Source of the DNA: Microplitis mediator | Lineage: Eukaryota; Arthropoda; Insecta; Hymenoptera; Braconidae | Reading direction: 5' to 3' | DNA length: 64,000 nucleotides | NCBI RefSeq assembly: GCF_029852145.1 | Contig: NC_079970.1 | Span: forward strand, 24,184,331-24,248,330 | Shown: piece by piece, positions 1 to 15,483 of the stretch | Position numbering within the stretch: position 1 is the first letter of the stretch | Layout: the number at the start of each line of letters is the position of its first letter | Notes under the pieces: model-generated | Seen by the model: only the letters and a program-made list of their open reading frames with translations | The model's database searches: none | Told to the model about the DNA's origin: nothing | Translations under genes and position numbers: made by a program

Positions 1-3000
1 TGAATACGTCGCTGTGACCTGTTAATTTTGAATTATTCAAAAGGCCCAATAGATTAGTACAATGGTCTCTGACGACGATAAAGACCCTAGACTATAAGAA
101 AATACTACTGTTCTAATCTATTGAGATGTGTAAAATATTTTCAAACGTGCTGGAACACGAAATTACGGAAAACCTGGATACTTCGCTGTGACCTGTTAAT
201 TTTAAATTATTCAAAAGGCCCAATAGATTAGTACAATGGACCCTGACGACAATAAAGACCCTAGACTATAAGAAAATACTACTGTTCTAATCTATTGAGA
301 TGTGTAAAATATTTTCATACGACCTGGAACACAAAATTACGGAAAACCTGAATACTTCGCTGTGACCTGTTAATTTTAAATTATTCAAAAGGCCCAATAG
401 ATTAGTACAATGGACTCTGACGACAATAAAGACCATAGACTATAAGAAAATCCTACTGTTCTAATCTATTGAGATGTGTAAAATATTTCCAAACGTCCTG
501 GAACACAAAATTACGGAAAACCTGAATACTTCGCTGTGACCTAATAATTTTGAATTATTTGAAAGGCCCAATAGATTAGTACAATGGACTCTGACGACAA
601 TAAAGACCCTAGACTATAAGAAAATACTACTGTTCTAATCTATTGAGATGTGTAAAATATTTTTAAACGACCTGGAACACAAAACTACGGAAAACCTGAA
701 TACGTCGCTGTGACCTGTTAATTTTGAATTATTCAAAAGGCCCAATAGATTAGTACAATGGACTCTGACGACAATAAAGACCCTAGACTATAAGAAAATA
801 CCACTGTTCTAATCTATTGAGATGTGTAAAATATTTTTAAACGACCTGGAACACAAAATTTCGGAAAACCTGAATACTTCGCTGTGACCTAATAATTTTG
901 AATTATTTGAAAGGCCCAATAGATTAGTACAATGGACTCTGACGACAATAAAGACCCTAGACTATAAGAAAATACTACTGTTCTAATCTATTGAGATGTG
1001 TAAAATATTTTTAAACGACCTGGAACACAAAACTACGGAAAACCTGAATACGTCGCTGTGACCTGTTAATTTTGAATTATTCAAAAGGCCCAATAGATTA
1101 GTACAATGGACTCTGACGACAATAAAGACCCTAGACTATAAGAAAATACCACTGTTCTAATCTATTGAGATGTGTAAAATATTTTTAAACGACCTGGAAC
1201 ACAAAATTTCGGAAAACCTGAATACATCGCTGTGACCTAATAATTTTGAATTATTTGAAAGGCCCAATAGATTAGTACAATGGACTCTGACGACAATAAA
1301 GACCCTAGACTATAAAAAAATACCACTGTTCTAATCTATTGAGATGTGTAAAATATTTTTAAACGACCTGGAACACAAAATTTCGGAAAACCTGAATACT
1401 TCGCTGTGACCTAATAATTTTGAATTATTTGAAAGGCCCAATAGATTAGTACAATGGTCTCTGACGACGATAAAGACCCTAGACTATAAGAAAATACTAC
1501 TGTTCTAATCTATTGAGATGTGTAAAATATTTTCAAACGTCCTGGAACACAAAATTACGGAAAACCTGAATACTTCGCTGTGACCTAATAATTTTGAATT
1601 ATTCGAAAGGCCCAATAGATTAGTACAATGGACTTTGACGACAATAAAGACCCTATACTATAAGAAAATACTACTGTTCTAATCTATGGAGATGTGTAAA
1701 ATATTTTTAAACGACCTGGAACACAAAATTTCGGAAAACCTGAATACTTCGCTGTGACCTAATAATTTTGAATTATTTGAAAGGCCCAATAGATTAGTAC
1801 AATGGACTCTGACGACAATAAAGACCCTAGACTATAAGAAAATACTACTGTTCTAATCTATTGAGATGTGTAAAATATTTTCAAACGTCCTGGAACACAA
1901 AACTACGGAAAACCTAAATACGTCGCTGTGACCTGTTAATTTTGAATTATTCAAAAGGCCCAATAGATTAGTACAATGGACTCTGACGACAATAAAGACC
2001 CTAGAATATAAGAAAATACTACTGTTCTAATCTATTGAGATGTGTAAAATATTTTCATACGAACTGGAACACAAAATTACGGAAAACCTGAATACTTCGC
2101 TGTGACCTGTTAATTTGAAATTATTCAAAAGGCCCAATAGATTAGTACAATGGACTCTGACGACAATAAAGACCCTAGACTATAAGAAAATACTACTGTT
2201 CTAATCTATTGAGATGTGTAAAATATTTTTAAACGACCTGGAACACAAAATTTCGGAAAACCTGAATACTTCGCTGTGACCTAATAATTTTGAATTATTT
2301 GAAAGGCCCAATAGATTAGTACAATGGACTCTGACGACAATAAAGACCCTAGACTAAAAGAAAATACTACTGTTCTAATCTATTGAGATGTGTAAAATAT
2401 TTTCAAACGTCCTGGAACACAAAACTACGGAAAACCTGAATACGTCGCTGTGACCTGTTAATTTTGAATTATTCAAAAGGCCCAATAGATTAGTACAATG
2501 GACTCTGACGACAATAAAGACCCTAGAATATAAGAAAATACTACTGTTCTAATCTATTGAGATGTGTAAAATATTTTCATACGACCTGGAACACAAAATT
2601 ACGGAAAACCTGAATACTTCGCTGTGACCTAATAATTTTGAATTATTTGAAAGGCCCAATAGATTAGTACAATAGACTCTGACGACAATAAAGACTCTAG
2701 ACTATAAGAAAATACTACTGTTCTAATCTATTGAGATGTGTAAAATATTTTCAAACGTCCTGGAACACAAAATTACGGAAAACCTGAATACTTCGCTGTG
2801 ACCTGTTAATTTTAAATTATTCAAAAGGCCCAATAGATTAGTACAATGGACTCTGACGACAATAAAGACCCTAGACTATAAGAAAATACCACTGTTCTAA
2901 TCTATTGAGATGTGTAAAATATTTTTAAACGTCCTGGAACACAAAACTACGGAAAACCTGAATACGTCGCTGTGACCTAATAATTTTGAATTATTTGAAA

Positions 3001-6000
3001 GGCCCAATTGATTAGTACAATGGACTCTGACGACAATAAAGACCCTAGACTATAAGAAAATACCACTGTTCTAATCTATTGAGATGTGTAAAATATTTTA
3101 AAACGACCTGGAACACGAAATTACGGGAAACCTGAATACTTCGCTGTGACCTGATAATTTTAAATTATTCAAAAGGCCCAATAGATTAGTACAATGGACT
3201 CTGACGACAATAAAGACCCTAGACTATAAGAAAATACCACTGTTCTAATCTATTGAGATGTGTAAAATATTTTAAAACGACCTGGAACACGAAATTACGG
3301 GAAACCTGAATACTTTGCTGTGACCTGATAATTTTAAATTATTCAAAAGGCCCAATAGATTAGTACAATGGACTCTGACGACAATAAAGACCCTAGACTA
3401 TAAGAAAATACTACTGTTCTAATCTATTGAGATGTGTAAAATATTTTAAAACGACCTGGAACACGAAATTACGGGAAACCTGAATACTTTGCTGTGACCT
3501 GATAATTTTAAATTATTCAAAAGGCCCAATAGATTAGTACAATGGACTCTGACGACAATAAAGACCCTAGACTATAAGAAAATACCACTGTTCTAATCTA
3601 TTGAGATGTGTAAAATATTTTAAAACGACCTGGAACACGAAATTACGGGAAACCTGAATACTTTGCTGTGACCTGATAATTTTAAATTATTCAAAAGGCC
3701 CAATAGATTAGTACAATGGACTCTGACGACAATAAAGACCCTAGACTATAAGAAAATACCACTGTTCTAATCTATTGAGATGTGTAAAATATTTTAAAAC
3801 GACCTGGAACACGAAATTACGGGAAACCTGAATACTTCGCTGTGACCTGATAATTTTAAATTATTCAAAAGGCCCAATAGATTAGTACAATGGACTCTGA
3901 CGACAATAAAGACCCTAGACTATAAGAAAATACCACTGTTCTAATCTATTGAGATGTGTAAAATATTTAAAAACGACCTGGAACACGAAATTACGGGAAA
4001 CCTGAATACTTTGCTGTGACCTGATAATTTTAAATTATTCAAAAGGCCCAATAGATTAGTACAATGGACTCTGACGACAATAAAGACCCTAGACTATAAG
4101 AAAATACCACTGTTCTAATCTATTGAGATGTGTAAAATATTTTAAAACGACCTGGAACACGAAATTACGGGAAACCTGAATACTTCGCTGTGACCTGATA
4201 ATTTTAAATTATTCAAAAGGCCCAATAGATTAGTACAATGGACTCTGACGACAATAAAGACCCTAGACTATAAGAAAATACTACTGTTCTAATCTATTGA
4301 GATGTGTAAAATATTTTTAAACGTCCTGGAACACAAAACTACGGAAAACCTGAATACGTCGCTGTGACCTGTTAATTTTAAATTATTCAAAAGGCCCAAT
4401 AGATTAGTACAATGGACTCTGACGACAATAAAGACCCTAGAATATAAGAAAATACTACTGTTCTAATCTATTGAGATGTGTAAAATATTTTAAAACGACC
4501 TGGAACACAAAATTACGGAAAACCTGAATACTTCGCTGTGACCTAATAATTTTGAATTATTTGAAAGGCCCAATAGATTAGTACAATGGACTCTGACGAC
4601 AATAAAGACCCTAGACTATAAGAAAATACTACTGTTCTAATCTATTGAGATGTGTAAAATATTTTAAAACGACCTGGAACACAAAATTACGGAAAACCTG
4701 AATACTTCGCTGTGACCTAATAATTTTGAATTATTTGAAAGGCCCAATAGATTAGTACAATGGACTCTGACGACAATAAAGACCCTAGACTATAAGAAAA
4801 TACTACTGTTCTAATCTATTGAGATGTGTAAAATATTTTCAAACGTCCTGGAACACAAAACTACGGAAAACCTAAATACGTCGCTGTGACCTGTTAATTT
4901 TGAATTATTCAAAAGGCCCAATAGATTAGTACAATGGACTCTGACGACAATAAAGACCCTAGAATATAAGAAAATACTACTGTTCTAATCTATTGAGATG
5001 TGTAAAATATTTTCATACGACCTGGAACACAAAATTACGGAAAACCTGAATACTTCGCTGTGACCTGTTAATTTGAAATTATTCAAAAGGCCCAATAGAT
5101 TAGTACAATGGACTCTGACGACAATAAAGACCCTAGACTATAAGAAAATACTACTGTTCTAATCTATTGAGATGTGTAAAATATTTTTAAACGACCTGGA
5201 ACACAAAATTTCGGAAAACCTGAATACTTCGCTGTGACCTAATAATTTTGAATTATTTGAAAGGCCCAATAGATTAGTACAATGGACTCTGACGACAATA
5301 AAGACCCTAGACTAAAAGAAAATACTACTGTTCTAATCTATTGAGATGTGTAAAATATTTTCAAACGTCCTGGAACACAATACTACGGAAAACCTGAATA
5401 CGTCGCTGTGACCTGTTAATTTTGAATTATTCAAAAGGCCCAATAGATTAGTACAATGGACTCTGACGACAATAAAGACCCTAGAATATAAGAAAATACT
5501 ACTGTTCTAATCTATTGAGATGTGTAAAATATTTTCATACGACCTGGAACACAAAATTACGGAAAACCTGAATACTTCGCTGTGACCTAATAATTTTGAA
5601 TTATTTGAAAGGCCCAATAGATTAGTACAATAGACTCTGACGACAATAAAGACTCTAGACTATAAGAAAATACTACTGTTCTAATCTATTGAGATGTGTA
5701 AAATATTTTCAAACGTCCTGGAACACAAAATTACGGAAAACCTGAATACTTCGCTGTGACCTGTTAATTTTAAATTATTCAAAAGGCCCAATAGATTAGT
5801 ACAATGGACTCTGACGACAATAAAGACCCTAGACTATAAGAAAATACCACTGTTCTAATCTATTGAGATGTGTAAAATATTTTAAAACGACCTGGAACAC
5901 GAAATTACGGGAAACCTGAATACTTCGCTGTGACCTGTTAATTTTGAATTATTCAAAAGGCCCAATAGATTAGTACAATGGACTCTGACGACAATAAAGA

Positions 6001-6835
6001 CCCTAGACTATAAGAAAATACTACTGTTCTAATCTATTGAGATGTGTAAAATATTTTCAAACGTCCTGGAACACAAAATTACGGAAAACCTGAATACTTC
6101 GCTGTGACCCGTTAATTTTGAATTATTCAAAAGGCCCAATAGATTAGTACAATGGACTCTGACGACAATAAAGACCCTAGACTATAAGAAAATACCACTG
6201 TTCTAATCTATTGAGATGTGTGAAATATTTTTAAACGTCCTGGAACACAAATTTACGGAAAACCTGAATACTTCGCTGTGACCTGTTAATTTTGAATTAT
6301 TCAATAGGCCCAATAGATTAGTACAATGGACTCTGACGACAATAAAATCCCTAGACTATTAGAAAATACTACTGTTCTAATCTATTGAGATGTGTAAAAT
6401 ATTTTCAAACGTGCTGGAACACGAAATTACGGAAAACCTGGATACTTCGCTGTGACCTGTTAATTTTAAATTATTCAAAAGGCCCAATAGATTAGTACAA
6501 TGGACCCTGACGACAATAAAGACCCTAGACTATAAGAAAATACTACTGTTCTAATCTATTGAGATGTGTAAAATATTTTCATACGACCTGGAACACAAAA
6601 TTACGGAAAACCTGAATACTTCGCTGTGACCTGTTAATTTTAAATTATTCAAAAGGCCCAATAGATTAGTACAATGGACTCTGACGACAATAAAGACCAT
6701 AGACTATAAGAAAATCCTACTGTTCTAATCTATTGAGATGTGTAAAATATTTCCAAACGTCCTGGAACACAAAATTACGGAAAACCTGAATACTTCGCTG
6801 TGACCTAATAATTTTGAATTATTTGAAAGGCCCAA
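1..6835. repeat. 174-bp satellite array, left part
   Basis: About 39 head-to-tail copies of a 174-bp monomer. The landmark CTGTGACC falls at 12, 186, 360 and 534, giving exactly 174 each time. Monomers differ by a few substitutions and almost no indels. Variants recur at fixed offsets: the rare AACCTAAATA variant at 1911 and 4869 (2958 bp = 17 monomers), and AACCTGGATA at 171 and 6435 (6264 bp = 36 monomers). The array starts before base 1. No ORF of note. The nucleosome-like monomer length fits centromeric or pericentromeric satellites, but nothing here proves that role. Confidence 0.97.
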
Positions 6836-7998
6836 CCCGATAAAAAAAGATTTTGTATAATTATATATAATTATATATAAGTCCATATATAATCAGATCT
6901 GAAAATTGGCCAGGCCTGATCATATATAATCATATATGATTAGATATAATCATGCATGAATGAATATAGTCATTTTTAAAATCTCATTGAAAATATCTGT
7001 AAATTATTAATTAAGTGATTTAATTAAGATTTATTGTCTTCATTAATATAAATGTTGGTTAAATTAAAATTACAAAAAAAATTAAAATTACTATTAATAA
7101 ACTATTAATATAATACGGGGTCACCCGTCCAATTAATGACTCACGTCGATGCTGCTTAACTCTGGTAATCGCTTGATAGTAGTCTGGTCCTCTCGTCTGC
7201 TATGCACTTATAATTAAGGAAAATTTATGGCATTACTTAACCCAAATAATGAAATTGATACATCCTACGTAAATAATGCACCTAATGGATTTGGTTTTGT
7301 ATATAAATTACAATAGAATTCATTAGATAGTTATAATCAAATCTTTTTATCTATAGATATATAAACTTATAAATATCCATATATAAATCGATATCTATTT
7401 ATACTTTTAAAATTCTGCCGAAACCTTTGAACATTTTTTACGTAATGGGGATTTAAGTTTGATTGATAGCTGACAAAATAAAAATTAAATGACATTAATA
7501 TTAAAATTGTCACATTATGTTAAATATATATATTGGACCTCTATACATAATTAGATATTTATAGGTTTCATATCATTAAAGTCTGATCATATCTAATCAT
7601 ATATAGACATATATATAACTACAGATAAGTTTATATCAGTCGTGTCTGATCAGATCTAATTATATATAGACTTATATATAATTAGACCTGATCATATATA
7701 GGCTTATATATGATTATATCTAGCCTTCATCAGTTAGATCTAATTATATATGTCTATGTATAATTAGACCTGATCTTATATAGACTTATATATGATTATA
7801 CCTAGCCTCCATCATCCAGGTCTGATCAGATCTAATTATATATAGGTTCATATACAATTATATATAATTCCATGTATAACCATGTATAATCATATATAAT
7901 TCCATATATGATTATATATAATTATATATGATATCATATATAATCATATATATTCATATATACTCATATATAATCAGACAAAATCATTTTTTATCGGG
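6836..7998. mobile_element. 1163-bp terminal-inverted-repeat element inserted in the satellite
   Basis: Starts CCCGATAAAAAAAGATTTTG and ends with its reverse complement (one mismatch, TTTTTTATCGGG). The satellite sequence GGCCCAATAGATTAG is interrupted after GGCCCAA, and AA is repeated on the far side, so the target duplication is probably 2 bp. The inside is AT-rich with many short palindromes built on TATATAAT and GATCAGATCT. It has no coding capacity, so it is non-autonomous. Its superfamily is not clear: a 2-bp AA duplication does not fit Tc1/mariner (TA) or piggyBac (TTAA). Confidence 0.85.
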
Positions 7999-10900
7999 AA
8001 TAGATTAGTACAATGGACTCTGACGACAATAAAGACCCTAGACTATAAGAAAATACTACTGTTCTAATCTATTGAGATGTGTAAAATATTTTTAAACGAC
8101 CTGGAACACAAAACTACGGAAAACCTGAATACGTCGCTGTGACCTGTTAATTTTGAATTATTCAAAAGGCCCAATAGATTAGTACAATGGACTCTGACGA
8201 CAATAAAGACCCTAGACTATAAGAAAATACCACTGTTCTAATCTATTGAGATGTGTAAAATATTTTAAAACGACCTGGAACACAAAATTTCGGAAAACCT
8301 GAATACTTCGCTGTGACCTAATAATTTTGAATTATTTGAAAGGCCCAATAGATTAGTACAATGGACTCTGACGACAATAAAGACCCTAGACTATAAGAAA
8401 ATACTACTGTTCTAATCTATTGAGATGTGTAAAATATTTTTAAACGACCTGGAACACAAAACTACGGAAAACCTGAATACGTCGCTGTGACCTGTTAATT
8501 TTGAATTATTCAAAAGGCCCAATAGATTAGTACAATGGACTCTGACGACAATAAAGACCCTAGACTATAAGAAAATACCACTGTTCTAATCTATTGAGAT
8601 GTGTAAAATATTTTTAAACGACCTGGAACACAAAATTTCGGAAAACCTGAATACTTCGCTGTGACCTAATAATTTTGAATTATTTGAAAGGCCCAATAGA
8701 TTAGTACAATGGACTCTGACGACAATAAAGACCCTAGACTATAAAAAAATACCACTGTTCTAATCTATTGAGATGTGTAAAATATTTTTAAACGACCTGG
8801 AACACAAAATTTCGGAAAACCTGAATACTTCGCTGTGACCTAATAATTTTGAATTATTTGAAAGGCCCAATAGATTAGTACAATGGTCTCTGACGACGAT
8901 AAAGACCCTAGACTATAAGAAAATACTACTGTTCTAATCTATTGAGATGTGTAAAATATTTTCAAACGTCCTGGAACACAAAATTACGGAAAACCTGAAT
9001 ACTTCGCTGTGACCTAATAATTTTGAATTATTTGAAAGGCCCAATAGATTAGTACAATGGACTTTGACGACAATAAAGACCCTATACTATAAGAAAATAC
9101 TACTGTTCTAATCTATGGAGATGTGTAAAATATTTTTAAACGACCTGGAACACAAAATTTCGGAAAACCTGAATACTTCGCTGTGACCTAATAATTTTGA
9201 ATTATTTGAAAGGCCCAATAGATTAGTACAATGGACTCTGACGACAATAAAGACCCTAGACTATAAGAAAATACTACTGTTCTAATCTATTGAGATGTGT
9301 AAAATATTTTCAAACGTCCTGGAACACAAAACTACGGAAAACCTAAATACGTCGCTGTGACCTGTTAATTTTGAATTATTCAAAAGGCCCAATAGATTAG
9401 TACAATGGACTCTGACGACAATAAAGACCCTAGAATATAAGAAAATACTACTGTTCTAATCTATTGAGATGTGTAAAATATTTTCATACGACCTGGAACA
9501 CAAAATTACGGAAAACCTGAATACTTCGCTGTGACCTGTTAATTTGAAATTATTCAAAAGGCCCAATAGATTAGTACAATGGACTCTGACGACAATAAAG
9601 ACCCTAGACTATAAGAAAATACTACTGTTCTAATCTATTGAGATGTGTAAAATATTTTTAAACGACCTGGAACACAAAATTTCGGAAAACCTGAATACTT
9701 CGCTGTGACCTAATAATTTTGAATTATTTGAAAGGCCCAATAGATTAGTACAATGGACTCTGACGACAATAAAGACCCTAGACTAAAAGAAAATACTACT
9801 GTTCTAATCTATTGAGATGTGTAAAATATTTCCAAACGTCCTGGAACACAAAACTACGGAAAACCTGAATACGTCGCTGTGACCTGTTAATTTTGAATTA
9901 TTCAAAAGGCCCAATAGATTAGTACAATGGACTCTGACGACAATAAAGACCCTAGAATATAAGAAAATACTACTGTTCTAATCTATTGAGATGTGTAAAA
10001 TATTTTCATACGACCTGGAACACAAAATTACGGAAAACCTGAATACTTCGCTGTGACCTAATAATTTTGAATTATTTGAAAGGCCCAATAGATTAGTACA
10101 ATAGACTCTGACGACAATAAAGACTCTAGACTATAAGAAAATACTACTGTTCTAATCTATTGAGATGTGTAAAATATTTTCAAACGTCCTGGAACACAAA
10201 ATTACGGAAAACCTGAATACTTCGCTGTGACCTGTTAATTTTAAATTATTCAAAAGGCCCAATAGATTAGTACAATGGACTCTGACGACAATAAAGACCC
10301 TAGACTATAAGAAAATACCACTGTTCTAATCTATTGAGATGTGTAAAATATTTTTAAACGTCCTGGAACACAAAACTACGGAAAACCTGAATACGTCGCT
10401 GTGACCTAATAATTTTGAATTATTTGAAAGGCCCAATAGATTAGTACAATGGACTCTGACGACAATAAAGACCCTAGACTATAAGAAAATACCACTGTTC
10501 TAATCTATTGAGATGTGTAAAATATTTTAAAACGACCTGGAACACGAAATTACGGGAAACCTGAATACTTCGCTGTGACCTTATAATTTTAAATTATTCA
10601 AAAGGCCCAATAGATTAGTACAATGGACTCTGACGACAATAAAGACCCTAGACTATAAGAAAATACCACTGTTCTAATCTATTGAGATGTGTAAAATATT
10701 TTAAAACGACCTGGAACACGAAATTACGGGAAACCTGAATACTTTGCTGTGACCTGATAATTTTAAATTATTCAAAAGGCCCAATAGATTAGTACAATGG
10801 ACTCTGACGACAATAAAGACCCTAGACTATAAGAAAATACTACTGTTCTAATCTATTGAGATGTGTAAAATATTTTAAAACGACCTGGAACACGAAATTA

Positions 10901-13900
10901 CGGGAAACCTGAATACTTTGCTGTGACCTGATAATTTTAAATTATTCAAAAGGCCCAATAGATTAGTACAATGGACTCTGACGACAATAAAGACCCTAGA
11001 CTATAAGAAAATACCACTGTTCTAATCTATTGAGATGTGTAAAATATTTTCAAACGTCCTGGAACACAAAACTACGGAAAACCTGAATACGTCGCTGTGA
11101 CCTGTTAATTCTGAATTATTCAAAAGGCCCAATAGATTAGTACAATGGACTCTGACGACAATAAAGACCCTCGAATATAAGAAAATACTACTGTTCTAAT
11201 TTATTGAGATGTGTAAAATATTTTCATACGACCTGGAACACAAAATTACGGAAAACCTGAATACTTCGCTGTGACCTAATAATTTTGAATTATTTGAAAG
11301 GCCCAATAGATTAGTACAATGGACTCTGACGACAATAAAGACCCTAGACTATAAGAAAATACTACTGTTCTAATCTATTGAGATGTGTAAAAAATTTCAT
11401 ACGACCTGGAACACAAAATTACGGAAAACCTGAATACTTCGCTGTGACCTGTTAATTTTAAATTATTCAAAAGGCCCAATAGATTAGTACAATGGACTCT
11501 GACGACAATAAAGACCCTAGACTATAAGAAAATACTACTGTTCTAATCTATTGAGATGTGTAAAATATTTTCAAACGTCCTGGAACACAAAATTACGGAA
11601 AACCTGAATACTTCGCTGTGACCTAATAATTTTGAATTATTTGAAAGGCCCAATAGATTAGTACACTGGACTCTGACGACAATAAAGACCCTAGACTATA
11701 AGAAAATACCACTGTTCTAATCTATTGAGATGTGTAAAATATTTTAAAACGACCTGGAACACGAAATTACGGGAAACCTGAATACTTCGCTGTGACCTGT
11801 TAATTTTGAATTATTCAAAAGGCCCAATAGATTAGTACAATGGACTCTGACGACAATAAAGACCCTAGACTATAAGAAAATACTACTGTTCTAATCTATT
11901 GAGATGTGTAAAATATTTTTAAACGACCTGGAACACAAAATTACGGAAAACCTGAATACTTCGCTGTGACCTGTTAATTTTGAATTATTTGAAAGGCCCA
12001 ATAGATTAGTACAATGGACTCTGACGACAATAAAGACCCTAGACTATAAGAAAATACCACTGTTCTAATCTATTGAGATGTGTAAAATATTTTAAAACGA
12101 CCTGGAACACGAAATTACGGGAAACCTGAATACTTCGCTGTGACCTGTTAATTTTGAATTATTCAAAAGGCCCAATAGATTAGTACAATGGACTCTGACG
12201 ACAATAAAGACCCTAGACTATAAGAAAATACTACTGTTCTAATCTATTGAGATGTGTAAAATATTTTTAAACGACCTGGAACACAAAATTACGGGAAACC
12301 TGAATACTTCGCTGTGACCTGTTAATTTTGAATTATTTGAAAGGCCCAATAGATTAGTACAATGGACTCTGACGACAATAAAGACCCTAGTTTGTAAGAA
12401 AATACTACTGTTCTAATCTATTGAGATGTGTAAAATATTTTAAAACGACCTGGAACACAAAATTACGGAAAACCTGAATACTTCGCTGTGACCTAATAAT
12501 TTTGAATTATTTGAAAGGCCCAATAGATTAGTACAATGGACTCTGACGACAATAAAGACCCTAGACTATAAGAAAATACTACTGTTCTAATCTATTGAGA
12601 TGTGTAAAATATTTTCAAACTTCCTGGAACACAAAACTACGGAAAACCTGAATACTTCGCTGTGACCTGTTAATTTTGAATTATTCAAAAGGCCCAATAG
12701 ATTAGTACAATGGACTCTGACGACAATAAAGACCCTAGACTATAAGAAAATACTACTGTTCTAATCTATTGAGATGTGTAAAATATTTTTAAACGACCTG
12801 GAACACAAAATTACGGAAAACCTGAATACGTCGCTGTGACCTGTTAATTTTAAATTATTTAAAAGGCCCAATAGATTAGTACAATGGACTCTGACGACAA
12901 TAGAGACCCTAGACTATAAGAAAATACTACTGTTCTAATCTATTGAGATGTGTAAAATATTTTTAAACGACCTGGAACACAAAATTACGGAAAACCTGAA
13001 TACGTCGCTGTGACCTGTTAATTTTAAATTATTTAAAAGGCCCAATAGATTAGTACAATGGACTCTGACGACAATAAAGACCCTAGACTATAAGAAAATA
13101 CTACTGTTCTAATCTATTGAGATGTGTAAAATATTTTAAAACGACCTGGAACACGAAATTACGGGAAACCTGAATACTTCGCTGTGACCTGTTAATTTTG
13201 AATTATTACAAAGGCTCAATAGATTAGTACAATGGACTCTGACGACAATAGAGACCCTAGACTATAAGAAAATACTACTGTTCTAATCTATTGAGATGTG
13301 TAAAATATTTTTAAACGTCCTGGAACAAAATACTACGGAATACCTGAATACGTCGCTGTGACCTGTTAATTTTAAATTATTCAAAAGGCCCAATAGATTA
13401 GTACAATGGACTCTGATGACAATAAAGACCCTAGACTATAAGAAAATACTACTGTTCTAATCTATTGAGATGTGTAAAATATTTTCAAACGTCCCGGAAC
13501 ACAAAACTACGGAATACCTGAATACGTCGCTGTGACCTGTTAATTTTAAATTATTCAAAAGGCCCAATAGATTAGTACAATGGACCCTGACGACAATAAA
13601 GACCCTAGACTATAAGAAAATACCACTGTTCTAATCTATTGAGATGTGTAAAATATTTTAAAACGACCTGGAACACGAAATTACGGGAAACCTGAATACT
13701 TCGCTGTGACCTGTTAATTTTGAATTATTACAAAGGCTCAATAGATTAGTACAATGGACTCTGACGACAATAAAGACCCTAGACTATAAGAAAATACCAC
13801 TGTTCTAATCTATTGAGATGTGTAAAATATTTTCAAACGTCCCGGAACACAAAACTACGGAATACCTGAATACGTCGCTGTGACCTGTTAATTTTAAATT

Positions 13901-15483
13901 ATTCAAAAGGCCCAATAGATTAGTACAATGGACTCTGACGACAATAAAGACCCTAGACTATAAGAAAATACCACTGTTCTAATCTATTGAGATGTGTAAA
14001 ATATTTTAAAACGACCTGGAACACGAAATTACGGGAAACCTGAATACTTCGCTGTGACCTGTTAATTTTGAATTATTACAAAGGCTCAATAGATTAGTAC
14101 AATGGACTCTGACGACAATAAAGACCCTAGACTATAAGAAAATACTACTGTTCTAATCTATTGAGATGTGTAAAATATTTTAAAACGACCTGGAACACGA
14201 AATTACGGGAAACCTGAATACTTCGCTGTGACCTGTTAATTTTGAATTATTACAAAGGCTCAATAGATTAGTACAATGGACTCTGACGACAATAGAGACC
14301 CTAGACTATAAGAAAATACTACTGTTCTAATCTATTGAGATGTGTAAAATATTTTCAAACGTCCCGGAACACAAAACTACGGAATACCTGAATACGTCGC
14401 TGTGACCTGTTAATTTTAAATTATTCAAAAGGCCCAATAGATTAGTACAATGGACTCTGACGACAATAAAGACCCTAGACTATAAGAAAATACTACTGTT
14501 CTAATCTATTGAGATGTGTAAAATATTTTAAAACGACCTGGAACACGAAATTACGGGAAACCTGAATACTTCGCTGTGACCTGTTAATTTTGAATTATTA
14601 CAAAGGCTCAATAGATTAGTACAATGGACTCTGACGACAATAGAGACCCTAGACTATAAGAAAATACTACTGTTCTAATCTATTGAGATGTGTCAAATAT
14701 TTTTAAACGTCCTGGAACAAAAAACTACGGAATACCTGAATACGTCGCTGTGACCTGTTAATTTTAAATTATTCAAAAGGCCCAATAGATTAGTACAATG
14801 GACTCTGATGACAATAAAGACCCTAGACTATAAGAAAATACTACTGTTCTAATCTATTGAGATGTGTAAAATATTTTCAAACGTCCCGGAACACAAAACT
14901 ACGGAATACCTGAATACGTCGCTGTGACCTGTTAATTTTAAATTATTCAAAAGGCCCAATAGATTAGTACAATGGACTCTGACGACAATAAAGACCCTAG
15001 ACTATAAGAAAATACCACTGTTCTAATCTATTGAGATGTGTAAAATATTTTAAAACGACCTGGAACACGAAATTACGGGAAACCTGAATACTTCGCTGTG
15101 ACCTGTTAATTTTGAATTATTACAAAGGCTCAATAGATTAGTACAATGGACTCTGACGACAATAAAGACCCTAGACTATAAGAAAATACCACTGTTCTAA
15201 TCTATTGAGATGTGTAAAATATTTTCAAACGTCCCGGAACACAAAACTACGGAATACCTGAATACGTCGCTGTGACCTGTTAATTTTAAATTATTCAAAA
15301 GGCCCAATAGATTAGTACAATGGACTCTGACGACAATAAAGACCCTAGACTATAAGAAAATACCACTGTTCTAATCTATTGAGATGTGTAAAATATTTTA
15401 AAACGACCTGGAACACGAAATTACGGGAAACCTGAATACTTCGCTATGACCTGTTAATTTTGAATTATTACGAAGGCTCAATA
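7999..15483. repeat. 174-bp satellite array, right part
   Basis: About 43 further copies of the same 174-bp monomer, resuming in register with the left part once the inserted element and its AA duplication are removed. The AACCTAAATA marker at 9340 is the counterpart of 1911 (36 monomers plus 1165 bp) and of 4869 (19 monomers plus 1165 bp). From about 13200 to the right edge, two monomer types recur, often in alternation: one with TTACAAAGGCTCAATAG and one with GTCCCGGAACAC. That gives local 348-bp dimers, typical of edge-specific homogenisation. The array ends within a monomer at about 15483. Confidence 0.97.

Noticed and set aside
1..15483. Protein-coding potential of the 174-bp satellite (174 is a multiple of three)
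   Set aside because: Because the period is divisible by three an endless frame could exist, but all frames are interrupted by stops within each monomer and no long ORF is found.
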